DNA of 64,000 nucleotides from positions 15,818,735-15,882,734 of the forward strand of contig NC_037593.1 of the NCBI RefSeq assembly GCF_003073045.1, written 5' to 3'. The number at the start of each line of letters is the position of its first letter. Positions within the stretch are counted from its first letter, which is position 1. The translations under genes were made by a program, and so were the position numbers. This document shows, one piece after another, positions 45,701-57,780 of the stretch. Origin of the DNA: Pomacea canaliculata. Its lineage: Eukaryota > Mollusca > Gastropoda > Architaenioglossa > Ampullariidae. Below the pieces are notes generated by a model that saw only the letters and a list, made by a program, of their open reading frames with translations, did no database searches and had not been told where the DNA came from.

Positions 45701-46400
45701 GAACGTAAAATTTAGAGTTAAATACAGCCGAGTCGTTGTTTGAAAGTACACGGGGGTGACTCTACATTTGGAAGTATTTAAAACAGACGGAAGGAACAAA
45801 ACTCAAAATTAAAGAAACAAACAAAAAAATAAATAAATAAAAAGTGAACCTCATACAATGCACACTATATTATTGGTTGCTTTCGACAAATATCTGCTAA
45901 TCCACCCAGACACCTATTCACAGGACAACACCCGTTCTTCTACATCATGAGACCCACTGCCCAGACCATTACAAGACGGTCACTGAGTGCAAGATATCGA
46001 CTCTGATTTTAGTCACTCCAATCAAATCAGATGCCCAGGTAGTTATTATATTGATTAAAAAGAAAAAGAGAGAGAAACCCTAGCATCATACTTTCTTCTT
46101 AATCACGTTCTCAGAGAATGCAATTAAGTACTGTCGACCAAGGGAGGGTCATTACATGGCTGCAGGAGGATGAAGAAAACAACGGCATTACAGTACCTTG
46201 TTGATCACAGCCAGGGAGGGGAGGGATACAACGATTGACCGACAACTTAAGCAGCAGTAAACAAGGTTATAGTGACCATCAGGAAAAAAAAAACCAAACA
46301 ATAAAGCGCATTGTTGGAGCTGAATAAGGCGTTGATACGACCGTTTGAATTTAGTGACGTAATTAAATGGAGGGAGAGGTCGTCCCATGACCTTAGTCAG
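39722..46400 (+). other. Long spacer between H and I, no gene recognised
   Basis: AT-rich sequence with A-runs (40781, 41365), a C9 run at 41571, an AAAT-unit microsatellite at 44597-44628 and one SINE at 43.7 kb. Open frames of 60-145 codons have no recognisable domains and lie on both strands. Confidence 0.5.
43670..43865 (-). mobile_element. tRNA-derived SINE, near complete
   Basis: Minus strand starts GGTTGGCGCAACGGTTAGCG, a good tRNA A box, with a B-box-like GAGTTCATTTC about 55 bases on. The body ends in GTAATATAGCCTTAGCTGCT followed by GGAACGGCGTT, the same tail as the 48-bp insertion at 319-366. About 195 bp. This copy ties head and tail together in one element. Confidence 0.65.
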
Positions 46401-46705
46401 GTCGTAAAGGTGTGAGGTGTTAGACACCTTTCTGTTCTCTGGACTAGCGAGACGTGGGAGGGGTGTCCATGTCCTCACCCTCGCTACCTGTCTTTCCCCA
46501 ACCCTCTCTAAGTCAGGTCCACATTCTCGCCAATCGGGAAGACTGGCAGAAGTGAGGTGCGCTACTCAGGTGACAAACCAGCGCCTCAATCATAAGAAAC
46601 AAAAGCGAAATAGAGAAACATGTGTGAGATTTGTTACTTCCATGACTGCAGCTGATCGAGTGCTTTAGGAATATTTTTCGTGTTGTGAACATCCGTCTTT
46701 CATTT

Positions 46706-48125
46706 ATGGACATCAAAAAAAGATATTTTGGTAAGCTACTATTTTTAATTCAGTGATCTTCTCTGTATGTCTCACTCTCGCCAATAACAATAATAATTTC
46801 CTACGAGTAATAATTACTACTTGCTCGATTCTAAAATAGCGAAAAATATTACAGAAAGAGTTCAGATACATTTACTGTGTACTGTGAAGAAATCAAAGAC
46901 AATTATAATGGACCAATCAATTACTTATTTTTCAGTTGCATTGCTTTGGGTCTTTCTTCTTGTTCTTGCCTGGGAAGTGTTTGTAACACGCCACTATGTT
47001 GTGGACTTCACGCCCTCTTTCCTTGCTAGACTTGTAAACAACAACCAGTCAAGAGCAGTAGCACATGACTATGATTCTCCACTAATGTGAGCACCAGTTA
47101 CCCTACAACTTCCAGCAGCTGGAGTATTGATAATCATGAGTCTGAAAACCCAGAATACACATCTATAGGCGATAGAAATTTGTATCAGACGACCACTCTC
47201 TCTTATCCGCCGATTCATGTGCTGGAGGCTGGGAATTCCCAAGTTCATCTACTCCACCATCTGTCACAAACACTACTACAACGACTGCTTCGTTGGACAG
47301 CATCAACGGTTCTAAGGTGATCTGCGCAAGACCCGACGGCAGGTTGGGCAATCAGATGTTTGAGTATGCGTCTGTAATTGGATTGCACTGAAAACAAATA
47401 GGATACCCGTCTTTTTGGGCATGTCGTCTGCTTTATATGATGTGTTGCAGAATACTTCGATAATTGAGAATTCTGTCAAATATTCAAAGCAGTGCGAAGA
47501 GAATTTTGTAGAGGAGCCCGCGTGTTGCAAATTTTTCCCAGGGTTCCTTGAGCTAGATCCAAAAAGGAATTACAGGATCGGACCTTACCTTCAGTCGTGG
47601 CGATATTTCTTTGAACACGAAGCGGAAATACGAGAAGTGATGAAGTTCAAGGACTCTATAGTGACCCAGGCTCGCAAAGTGGTTGACAGCCTCCGACACA
47701 AACACAACCGCACGCTGACAGGCATCCACGTACGACGGGGAGACTACCTTCAAGCTGAGATTTGGGGATATAAGACAGCTCCGGTACAGTATCTTTTGCA
47801 CGCCATGGACTACGTCAGACAAAGGTTCCGTGACGTCACTTTTGTGGTCGCTTCTGATGACGTCAAATGGTGCAAGGAACAGTTTGCAAACACAAGTGAC
47901 GTCACTGTGCTGCAGACGAATTCGCCGCCTGCTGTTGACATGATGATTCTTGCGTCACTGGATCACATGATCATGACGGTGGGGACGTACGGGTGGTGGG
48001 CTAGTTTCCTGAACCCCGGGATTATCGTCTACTACCGAGATTTCGTGAAGCCGGGTACATTTCTCTCGCGACATTTTAGCCCAAACGGAACTGACTACTA
48101 CTGTCCAACCTGGATTTCTTTGTGA
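46706..48125 (+). pseudogene. GT11 fucosyltransferase copy I (subfamily 2), catalytic half intact, stem frameshifted
   Basis: Start exon 46706-46730 (MDIKKRYF, 25 nt, donor GTAAGC) and main exon from 46936 (after TTTTTCAG) to 48125. The anchor VALLWVFLLVLAWEVFV is followed by a stem that loses frame at about 47075 (one base short against H and J). Further shifts occur between about 47230 and 47310 and near 47383, within the GRLGNQMFEYAS region. From 47415 on, 236 residues are open, including YRIGPYLQSWRYFFEHEAEI, GIHVRRGDYLQAEIWGYKTA, VVASDDVKWC and TVGTYGWWASFLNPG. Only about three one-base differences separate it from a working gene, so assembly error is a real alternative. Confidence 0.82.
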
Positions 48126-49127
48126 ACTGCAGTGTTAATGTAATCACCATTGTCAGCTGCTAGAGAGAATGTTACGGGTACACGAATGACAGTGTCGTGA
48201 CTTATTTAAGTATTTAAAGATCTTGAATTTTAAAAGCCTTTCTTTCTTGCTTGCAAATATACTATTTTTTTACACTTTAAATGACGTCTTGTAAAATTGA
48301 TACGATCAAGATTTTGCTCTGTAGTTTTTTTAGAGTCTGAAAAATCTTTTAGCAAGAGGGGGAGGCAGTATTCACTTACTACATTTGTGGTCCATTTTGT
48401 TCTTCTAAAGCAGGGTTGTAAAGTTTCGCGTTTCAAATTCACAGTGCCGTGCTATTTGTTCCGGTGTTTTAATTGTAGGCACTAGACCAGGGCAGTCGCG
48501 TTGAAGTAACGTGATTAGGGGACACAACTCACCATGTTGCATCATGATAGGACGTGTAATGGAATTTCAGATCGTTTACATAAACATGGAATCTACCAGA
48601 GAGGCATCATGATCTGATGCTAATCCATATAGCCGAAAAGCGGCAAGCAGAAGCGAATGTGTCTGTCATGTTCTCGTATTTGTTCTGTTTATCCCGTAAT
48701 GGAAGTCCCTTGCTTATCCCTAAAATAAAAAAAAAATTATTATTCATTTAGTATTCATTTATGTTCTTATATTACTATAAAAACGTCCTATAGATTTCCT
48801 GCAACATGCGATAAATAAAATTCCTCTCATCATTAAAAAATTCCTCACCTGTTATTTAAAAAAAATGTTGACGAGATAAAAAAAGTCAGTAAACCTGCAC
48901 ACGACGAAAACACAATACTTGACGGCCCCTTCAACCTGACGACCTGCATCTGTAAACTTTAATGTTCTGTGGTCCTTTGTAAATGTGACAGACTATTGGC
49001 TGTAGTTCAGGAGTGGTGAAGAATCATTCGGAATGTAGTTGATGATGTTTTTACAGCGTATTTTCCACATGCCTCTACCTTTATTTATGTCTGCCCTTCG
49101 TCTTGTTGGAGGAGTGGGTAGAGAACC

Positions 49128-49185
49128 GAGTGGTTAGAGCGCTGTTGTCCCAGCAGACAGGTTCCCCTTCTCTCTTTCTCATAGT
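49128..49185 (+). mobile_element. tRNA-like SINE head fragment
   Basis: ACCGAGTGGTTAGAGCGCTG resembles an A box and CAGACAGGTTCCCC a partial B box. It is too short and unpaired for a tRNA gene. Weak. Confidence 0.3.
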
Positions 49186-49209
49186 TTTAACTCACTTTTA
49201 GCAGGATAC

Positions 49210-49560
49210 TGCGTACCCGAATAATCTTTCATTTAAAAAATCAGTTAGTATCCTTCACTAAATCTAACAGGACCTGATACACCCTTGTCTCATCTAACAC
49301 TGGTTGGATTGATAAAAACTCAACTTGGGTGCCAATGCCATAAAGTTCGTTTGCCAGTCAGTCCCTATTTATCTGCTTTGTCACCAGTGCCGCACGAGCT
49401 TTACGTGATTTCGCTATTTTATTATTCAGTCCTTCAGAGTCCGCTATGCCTAACATTCTGTCCCGCCCCTCCACCCTACAAAAAAATTGTGAAAATGGTA
49501 ATTTTGGGTGCAGAGGTCGTTCAAAGCCGTTAACGCTAAACTAAGAAGTCTCGGTGCTGT
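49210..49560 (+). repeat. Dispersed repeat, copy 1 of 2
   Basis: Shares ATACTGCGTACCCGA, CCTTC/CTAA-rich middle, AAAGTTCGTTTGCCAGTCAG and ACCAGTGCCGCACGA with 57487-57780 on the same strand, in the same order. Family unknown. Confidence 0.6.
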
Positions 49561-50435
49561 ATTTAAATTGATGGAATACAGCTTATATCAAGGTTGAATT
49601 TCTCTTACAGGTAAAGTTCAGCAGTTCAGGAACTCGCCTACCCGCGGGTAACGACTTCAGTCAACAGAAGCTGTCGTTGTCATCAGGCGTTGCTTGCCGT
49701 TGCTTGCAGCGACAAAACAATCAACAATAAACACAGACTCCACCAACTGAGAAACCAGACGTAACCAATCTTTAAAAAGGTTTCAACGACATTGCCATGG
49801 CATCGATAACATTTAACGATGAACATTAAAAGTTTATTGGATGCAACAGATGGCTGAGCGATACACCCAACCTTCTGATTGGACGTGCGAAGATCAAAAT
49901 GGTTCCTGCGTATTACACTTCCAGTGTCACATATCCAAGCAAGAGAATTTTTCTCATTAATTAATCTATCTTATTAATCAGTCCTACAGTATGTCTTATC
50001 AACATTAATCAATCACTCTTGTTAAGCACTCAACATCATAAATGCTCCAATCGACATACCAGCGAGTTGTCGTTCGTGCCTGCCACCCTATATCATTGGT
50101 GCCAGTCTAAAGCCACTAATTCTACCTCCGTGTTTGAAACACATCTCTTAGATTAACCCAGGGGTTTATTTCAATCCTCTACCCTATTTCAAACCTGTCA
50201 TTGTTGCGTCCGTGTTAGTTCAGATAAGAAGCTGATTTGGACATGTCTGACGTGGTTAGCGCCCCAGAGAAAAAAGCGACCACTCGAGTAAAGCCAGTCA
50301 ACGATGTCGAAAGCAACTACAGGAGGTGACACCACTCCCTCGTAATACAATATCGTGGCTGTGTTTATATTCGGCGATACATCTTCGACCAGATGAGTGC
50401 ACAGTTCTCTTGCTGTCGCAATACTGATTTACATT

Positions 50436-52212
50436 ATGAACAGCAAAAGAAATCCTGGGTGAGTCACGACCTGCATATCTGCACTTGATCTCTCCTTTTG
50501 TGTGTGAGTGTATATGACAGAGACTGGTCTTCTCACGTCTTTTTATACATGAATTACTAATATAATGTTATTTTCTGTCTCTTGCAATTTATCTGTGAAG
50601 TAACTATCTCATTGTTGAACCATTACTTTTTACCAATGAAAATATGATACTATGCATTTTCGTCTTCCTTAAAAGTCATTTGTGGTACTCTTCTGTAACG
50701 GATAAAAAATAGTACACCATGTAGTTTTGCCCTTTCTGGAGTCCAAAATCATAATGATAGTTATCGTCATAATGATAGTGATTGTGTTTTTCATGCAGAG
50801 CCAGAACATATTACAAAAAGGGAACTAATACCTTTCCTGTAAAGAAGACAAAGTCAATGCTAAAGGTACAATCAGTCTGAAATATGACTTGCTTTAAAAA
50901 TAGTCAAACAAACTTTCTAAATCACTAAACGTGGCCCACAAATAATCTTCGTCAACGTGACACTCAAATCTTTATTAGATTCTTTTTTTTATTTCTTTGT
51001 TTATTTATTTTTCAGCTGTATTCCTCTGCGTCATTCTTCCTGTTCTTGCATGGCATGTGGTTGTAAGACGCCATTATGTTGTGGACTTCACGCCATCTTT
51101 CCTTGCTAGACTTGTCAACAACAACCAGAGCATCCCAGTCGACAGCAGCAGGCAATGGCTATGATTCTTCTACTAATGTGAGCAAGGTACCCTACAACTT
51201 CCATTAATTGGAGTCCAATCAGTCATATGTTCGAAAATCCTGAAGGTAAATTTATTGGTGATAGAAATACGCATAAGCAAACCACTCTCATTTATCCACT
51301 TAATTCGTGTTTTGGACGCTGGGAATCCCCAAGTTCATCTACTCCACCATCTGAGACTAGAAAAACTGCTTCGTTGGACAACATCAACGGTTCCAAGGTG
51401 ATCTGCGCAAGACCAGACGGCAGGTTGGGCAATCAGATGTTTGAGTATGCGTCTGTTATTGGGATTGCACTAAAAACAAACAGGATACCCGTCTTTTTGG
51501 GCATGTCGTCTATTTACATGATGTGTTGCAGAATACTTCGATAATTGAGAATTCTGTCAAATACTTAAATCAGTGCAAAGAGAATTTTGTACAGGAGCCC
51601 GCGTGTTGCAAATTTTTCCCACAGGTTCCTTGAGCTGGATCCAAACAAGAATTACAGGATCGGGCCTGCCCTCCAGTCGTGGCGATATTTCTTTGAACAC
51701 GAAGCGGAAATACGAGAAGCGATGAAGTTCAAGGACTCTATAGTGACCCAGGCTCGCAAAGTGGTTGACAGCCTCCGACAGCAAACACAACCGCACGCTG
51801 ACAGGCATCCACGTACGACGGGGAGACTACCTTGGTGGTGAGAGTTCTGGATATAAGACAGCTCCGTTACAGTATCTTGTGCACGCCATGGACTACGTCA
51901 GACAAAGGTTCCGTGATGTCACATTTGTGGTCGCTTCTGATGACGTCAAATGGTGCATGGAAGAATTTGCGAAACACAAGTGACGTCACTATGCTGCAGG
52001 TGAATTCGCCGCCTGCTGTTGACATGATGACTCTTGCGTCACTGGATCACATGATCATGACGGTGGGGACCTACGGGTGGTGGGCGAGTTTCCTGAACCC
52101 AGGGATTACCGTCTACTATCGAGACTTCGTGAAGCCGGGTACATTTCTCTCGCGACATTTCAGCCCAAACGGAACGGACTACTACTGTCCAACCTGGATT
52201 GCCTTGTCGTGA
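50436..52212 (+). pseudogene. GT11 fucosyltransferase copy J (subfamily 2), frameshifted
   Basis: Start exon 50436-50458 (MNSKRNP) has 23 coding bases before its GTGAGT donor instead of 25, so it does not join in phase with the main exon at 51016. The anchor reads VFLCVILPVLAWHVVVRRHY. The stem frame breaks near 51190. ARPDGRLGNQMFEYASVIGI (51400-51460) is intact but shifts at about 51515. Further shifts fall near 51625, at 51782 (one extra base before the HVRRGDYL coding stretch) and near 51972. The C-terminal part from 51980, with SPPAVDMMTLASLDHMIMTV and GTYGWWASFLNPG, is open to the stop at 52212. Probable pseudogene, closest to I. Confidence 0.8.
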
Positions 52213-54060
52213 CCTACAGTTTATTGTAATCACCATTGTCAGCTGTTAGTAACGGTGTCACGAATACAACTGTGATAGTTGTGTAGTGAGTGTAGTATTG
52301 AATGTCTTTTAGTGGCGGTATTCTATTAGAAAATAATTTTATTATTCTTGGTGATGCGTTTTGTCACAAGTCTTGACATCGTTGTTATAATGAATTTTAG
52401 CTATATATTGCTGAAATGTCTGTGCGTGATCAGTTATTAATTTGGTAAAATTTATATATATTTTTCATAAGGATGTTAAGACATCTCTCCTTATTTACAA
52501 CCGTTCATTTCAATATTACACCTTAGACATAAACTTTAGTGTAGACCTTGCAATGATAGAAGACGTAATGGCGAAACAATGGCTGTCCTATAAGCAACTG
52601 GTCACTTAGATATCAATATTAGCAAGCCTCTTTTGCATTAATTATAATAAATGATGTGATCTAAATTATCGTAATTTTCTTGTGGGTTCACTGCTAGGAT
52701 TTCTTGAGGTTTTATTTCTTATGTCCTTAATGTCCAGTTTTAGCAATTAGTTCTTGCAATAAGCAAAAACATCGTTGTGTGTTATTTTGTAATATGGTTT
52801 CAAATGATTAACAGTACTTTGTCAAAAAGATGAAAATGAGCCAAGAAAAACATGCACATGTTTATCCTAATGTTATCTACGAAAGAGGTAGAAAAATCTG
52901 TTTATGGCTTATATGTAAATACTCCTCCCGGGTAAATTGCTTATGTGCTGTGAATGCTGATGCACTAGTCCTTGCACATAACTTATTTTGTCTGAGATAT
53001 CTGTATTAATCTGAAAGCATGTCACTGTTATAGCTCTCTTAAAATCTGAGTACATGTTCCTGCTATTTTATATTGCTTTTTTAAATGCTCTTATTGAGTT
53101 TGTGTGATCACGTCCACAGATATAAATGTGATGGCATCTGGGACGTGCAAGGAGATGAGACAGTTTAAGAAAGAAAAGTGGATAAAGTGTAGGAGGCTAA
53201 AACTCCCCTGAATCTGGGAAGTTGCCATCGGCTTCTTCTTCTCCCTCTTTTATGCTCCTATATCACTATTCTACATTCATCCACCCCCTTCGCTTCATCC
53301 TTCATCCTCCTGTCCTACATCGTGTGACGTGTGGTTAGTGAGGCAGTTTGGACTGAGGACCAGCAGAGGGTCCCTGTGTGGTCAGGACGGACAGTAGAGT
53401 GGAGTAGAGTGGTGGTCAGCGCGAGAACGTGGAGCGAGGCCACAGAAAGTGAGAGAGAGAGGGAGAGAAAGAATAAACAAAGTGCGAACTGTTCTACATC
53501 TTACGCTGGGCCTGAAGGCCTCAAGGGTGAGAACTCGTCGTGCCCTAACAGTACTGAGCCACAGTGTGTGCGGATGTTTGTTTGTTTTCTTTTTTCCCCT
53601 CACTAACCTTAATTATCTTTTGTCTGGGCGTAAGGGAATCTGTGTTTTCTTGTGTCTGTGAAGATAAATTTTCACTTTTTATTTTTTTAATCTACGTGTA
53701 AATAAACTTGCTATTTGTACCGTTAATTTCGTCTTAGTTGTGGTCTACGTTCATTAGAGATTCGACAGGTACGTCGTGTACCTCTGGCTGAGCGAGTGGT
53801 TGTGTGTTGGTGCTAGCTGTGAGCGGTTGCTAGGGGTGACACGTGACACTTACACTGTGGTGTAAAATCTGCCGGAGTGTAGCTGGTGCTGTGGCAAATG
53901 TTACTATGTGTGTAGCTTTGCTTCTGACAGACATTTTTCATGTGAGTCCCCATGTATTAACAGAGGTATCTACATTGTGGCTGTATGAAAATCAGGTAGT
54001 CAACAGATGCCGAAAAAAAATAAATGAAATAAATAATAAAATATTTTTTATATAACAAAA
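52213..54060 (+). other. Spacer after J, no gene recognised
   Basis: Downstream sequence of J followed by unassigned sequence. The overlapping 70-90-codon frames at 53.3-53.7 kb are in a purine-rich stretch (GAGAGAGAGGGAGAGAAAG) and have no recognisable motif. Confidence 0.45.
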
Positions 54061-54069
54061 TAGCGGAGG

Positions 54070-54180
54070 CAACCAACCAACCAACCAACCAACCAACCAA
54101 CCAACCAACCAACCAACCAACCAACCAACCAACCAACCAACAAACAAACAAACAAAAGCAAACAAACAAACAAACAAACA
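54070..54180 (+). repeat. (CCAA)n then (CAAA)n microsatellite
   Basis: About 17 CCAA units followed by a run of CAAA units with one AAAAGC interruption. Pure simple repeat with no spacers, so not a CRISPR array. Confidence 0.95.
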
Positions 54181-54544
54181 AGACAAGACCATGAATGTGC
54201 AGGTATACGTGCAATCAAGACCAGGATGATACTAGGGACAAATCACGTGATCAGGGTTTTCCGCAGTTTTTTCCACAGCTACACACATAACACTTATCAA
54301 ATACAAGTAGCCGGTGGCTATGGGTGTCGTCTGAAGCAAGAAGGAGACGTGACGTGTCTCATGCCTCCAGGACACTAGACGGACAGCGACACTTTCACCT
54401 CGTTGAATATCTGGAGTGTGTCACGTTCAGGTCCGCAACAACAACAAATAACATTCTGGGGTAGGTGGAGGGACAATGGCAGTAACAGGTTCTTGCGTCG
54501 GGTGGCGCATTTACTCCTCATGGTTGTGAGAGAGAGAGATTGTT

Positions 54545-54585
54545 TGTTTTTAACGCCGTGCCAGCAACTAAGGCTATATCACGAT
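54545..54585 (-). mobile_element. SINE tail fragment
   Basis: Minus strand reads GATATAGCCTTAGTTGCTGG then CACGGCGTTAAAAACAAAC, the tail shared with 319-366 and 43670-43865. It is followed on the plus strand by a GA microsatellite (54585-54600). Confidence 0.65.
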
Positions 54586-55099
54586 GAGAGAGAGAGAGAG
54601 AATACATAAAAACATGTACAAGAAGTTTTATTTCTAAAATCAGTTTCTATCGTTGTGTCTCGCGATCGTTCTTAGTCTTTGTGTCTTTATATCTTTCTCT
54701 TATCCTATCTTCTCATCATCGTTGAAACCATCCATTACACAGCCTGACATGCTCGCACTTCTTTTGTTGTAAATGATTTCTCCAACACCAATCTGTCGTA
54801 CATTTTATTCTTCAAAGGACAAAAAGTCAATACCATTACCTATAATCAGCACCTAGCCTTATATCCTCAAACTACACAATTTTTTCGCAGAGAAGCCAAC
54901 AGTTACCAAGGGTTGATACTCTTTGTCTGTCTGTAACAGGCGCAGTCACATGTAGTTGATTTCTTTTCATAGTTACAGGAGAAGTAACAGGAGAGAGAAA
55001 ATGTACAGACGGGGTGTGGCGTTACTGCTGAAAAAGAGAAAATTTAGAAACTTGATCAGATTAAAGGGCTTTAGAAGTTTGATATGTATGATATTGTTA

Positions 55100-55430
55100 A
55101 GAAAGTGTAAAAAGGACTTTGAAACACACACACACACACAGATAGGCATGCGTATATGCAATCACAACCCCTAAGAAATACACAGAAATAAGCAAGCATA
55201 ACATACACACACAAACTTACATGCTAAAATATCTTTGGAAAGTAAATAATTAAAAATATCAGAGTATTAAAAAAATTATCAGAATATATATATATATATC
55301 AGAATATTAAAAAAAACACAGAATGACACACACACACACACACAAAAGCACAAATATACAAACATGTACTCAAAAGACAGTACACACACAAACACACGCG
55401 CGCACAAACACACACACATCACATGAACAA
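55100..55430 (+). repeat. CA-rich microsatellite region
   Basis: Several CA runs (55125-55140, 55328-55343, 55383-55420) and a TA run at 55285-55298 in A-rich sequence. Confidence 0.85.
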
Positions 55431-55472
55431 GAATGCAAGTAAGCAAACAGATCATTCAACGTACCTCCTTAC

Positions 55473-55656
55473 CTTGGCACCTGCAGGTGGAGCATCCGTT
55501 GGAGTCTAAACCGTGCCGTGCAGACAGTAGTTCTTGCACTGGATCTGGGGGCAGAGTCTGGGTGGGCCGTCGTTGCAGACTTGCACTTGCAGCTGGGACA
55601 GCCGTTACTCAAGGTTTCACGACCGAACAGACAGTAGTTCCGACACAAAGGGCAAG
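55473..55656 (-). pseudogene. Exon with two antistasin-like domains, two small frame breaks
   Basis: After an acceptor GTGTTGCAG (minus strand, ending at 55657) the exon encodes CPLCRNYCLFGRETLSNGCP then SCKCK, a six-cysteine antistasin-like module. A second module follows, LCPQIQCKNYCLHGT then LDSNGCSTCRCQ, and the exon ends at a GTAAGG donor at 55472. One base seems to be missing between the modules and another inside the second one, which puts the parts in different frames. Antistasin-like domains inhibit serine proteases in leeches and molluscs. It could be a further exon of, or a tandem neighbour to, the gene at 56247-56877. Its partner exons on the 3' side were not found. Confidence 0.6.
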
Positions 55657-56034
55657 CTGCAACACGGATAGTTAATGGTTGGTTGGCCGGCTGGCTGGCT
55701 GAGTGAGCAAAGAGTCAGGGGAAAACAAACCGAGTGTCATGCTGATAAGCTCGCCGTTACCATAGTTACCACGTCCCTACGGAGAGCTGAACCATCCCAT
55801 GGCCACGACTGGCGATGGAGCGTTCTCCTTTCGCTATGTTTTTGTCTAAACCTTGTATGCATTATAGATGCCTGGGTTCCTGTCTCCATCGGCTGCTATG
55901 GCAACGCAAAAGTAACGGATACAGGTTTTAGGGAGTTGACACTCTCTCCTCGTCATGGCTGATGCTATTTTTTTTTTTAATTCACATGAGCTTTAGATGA
56001 AGCGGAGGGAAGTCGCTAGTCGAAGAAAAACAAT

Positions 56035-56180
56035 TGTCACTCGCAGACCATTCACACTACACATTGTTCACACCCACTACACACTATTTGCACGCTATAC
56101 GCCATTCACACACTACACACACTGCTCACATTGCACACTTCCAAACGTACACACTATTCTCGCTGTCTTGTTCACACTTT
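56035..56180 (+). repeat. Degenerate CACAC/TACAC tandem sequence
   Basis: Loose repetition of CACTACACACT and TTCACAC units (for example TCACACACTACACACACTG). A low-complexity tract with no coding meaning seen. Confidence 0.5.
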
Positions 56181-56246
56181 AGCTATTGGCATGTTCAGTA
56201 ATCACATCACAAACGTGTCGCACCTTTAGGTGTTATAGGGACAGGG

Positions 56247-56877
56247 TCAATCTGCAATAATCTGCGCCCCTCCGGTCTTGCACTGGCAAGTAGGACAACC
56301 CCTGGCATCGAGGACGTTACCCTCGGGGCAGTAGATCGCACACACTGGTCCACAGTTCTCAGCAGAAACAGACTGTGAACCTGCAATGATTGTGAAACTC
56401 ATAGTATCACAAGACTTTCATAACAACCCAGAGCAAAGAGTTTACTAGTCATTATAAAGCTGTCATCGAAGGTGAAAATATTAACGCATAAGATTCAAAT
56501 ATCAACATAATGCAGTTATCAAGCGAGTGACAAATGTGCATCAGATGCTTATACGTAAAGTATATTAAATATATATTAATTCATCGTTTAAGGTGACAAT
56601 CGTCCTCATTAACCTACTGGATCAAGAAAGTTCTTATATCCACCAGCAAGATGGATGTGTGTGTACCCGTATCCCATGATACTAAACACGTTTCAATGAC
56701 TCTGATACTTTGGATACATTTCACACAAAACAAAACAAAACAAAACAAAACAAAAAAATCCAGTCAGATAATCTAGAACACAATAAATTCGCTTTTAAAC
56801 TCACGTGCTGTTGTCCACAATAACCATGTTGCTGTCAAAAACATCATAGCTTGCCTTTTCGCACTTATTTGATTCAT
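56247..56877 (-). CDS. Small secreted antistasin-like protein
   Basis: Two coding exons on the minus strand, 56877-56805 and 56380-56247, give 68 residues. Exon 1 encodes a signal peptide: basic start MNQISAKRQ, then a hydrophobic stretch and small residues near 24. The donor is GTGAGT at 56804. After ATTGCAG exon 2 encodes SVSAENCGPVCAIYCPEGNV, then LDARGCPTCQCK and a short tail to TGA. The six cysteines spaced C3C3C10C2C1C fit the antistasin-like domain, which inhibits trypsin-like or clotting proteases. One domain in a 68-residue protein is small for the family. A TATA-like GTATAAATA on the minus strand lies near 57198, about 320 bp upstream. The link to the two-domain exon downstream is open, since a stop precedes any donor in exon 2. 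Confidence 0.65.
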
Positions 56878-57486
56878 TGTATCTCTAGACCAAAAGGTTC
56901 TTTTTATTATAGAATTTACTATTTTCTAAAAAGACAACCAAAGCTATAACCTCTAGTCCGCTCGGTGAAAATCTCTTGCTTAAGCATGACGAGCTCCTGG
57001 GTCTTATATCTGCTGTAGTCCCATCATTGCCGCCTACATCGCCTTGTTTCAACAAAGGTCTGTGGACACAGCTGGGAGGAGGGGTGGAGTCCATCCCTGG
57101 GTTAACTACTTAATTAGCATGATCTGCTAAGCTATCGCCACGTGCGCACACGCGCAAAGTCACGCTCCCTCCCACAGAGGCAAACACTGGGGAAATATTT
57201 ATACACCTTAAGTCTTAGGTATGCTTGCTTGTCTTAGTGTCCGGATGGAAAGGGTGGAGAGAATACACAACGCATGTAAACTCTTTCTTTTTCACTCTCA
57301 TACACCTATCTCTCTCTCTCTTGAAAAATTGTATTCAGTAGAACACAATCATAATCATAATTTTTTCTCAATCAAAAGAAACACACACACAATTTTATTT
57401 TTCCCCCTCTCTCTCTCACCTAAAATGTCTCATTTTTTCAAGAACAATTTATTCAAACATATCATATATTTTTCACCTTACATAGG

Positions 57487-57780
57487 AGAATACTGCGTAC
57501 CCGATTAGTTTTTTTTTTCATGAAGAAGTATGAATCAGCTTATGTTCTACATTCTGCTCCAGACCTCACAGGACCTTCCATTGCTCAGTTTACCAAGCAG
57601 TAGCTGGCATGTAAACCTCGACTGTGCCGCCAAAGGCTTAAAGTTTGTTTGCCACTCAGTCCGTATTTACTGTCTTGGTTACCAGTGCCACACGATCACA
57701 CCGGGAAAGGGCTATTTTAAGCAAAATGTGAAATGGTTAAACCGGAGGTAAATAACCGTGGTGCAGAGGAACTTCAAAAT
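57487..57780 (+). repeat. Dispersed repeat, copy 2 of 2
   Basis: Matches 49210-49560 in order: AATACTGCGTACCCGA, CACAGGACCTTCC, AAAGTTTGTTTGCCACTCAG, TACCAGTGCCACACGA. Diverged by point changes and indels; no terminal repeats identified. Confidence 0.6.

Larger units (their letters stand above)
48126..50400 (+). other. Spacer between I and J
   Basis: No gene recognised. Contains a tRNA-like SINE piece and one copy of a dispersed repeat (see 49130 and 49210). Confidence 0.45.

Noticed and set aside
54070-54180. Regular repeat array, CRISPR-like at first sight
   Set aside because: Continuous CCAA and CAAA units without spacers in an animal genome; plain microsatellite.
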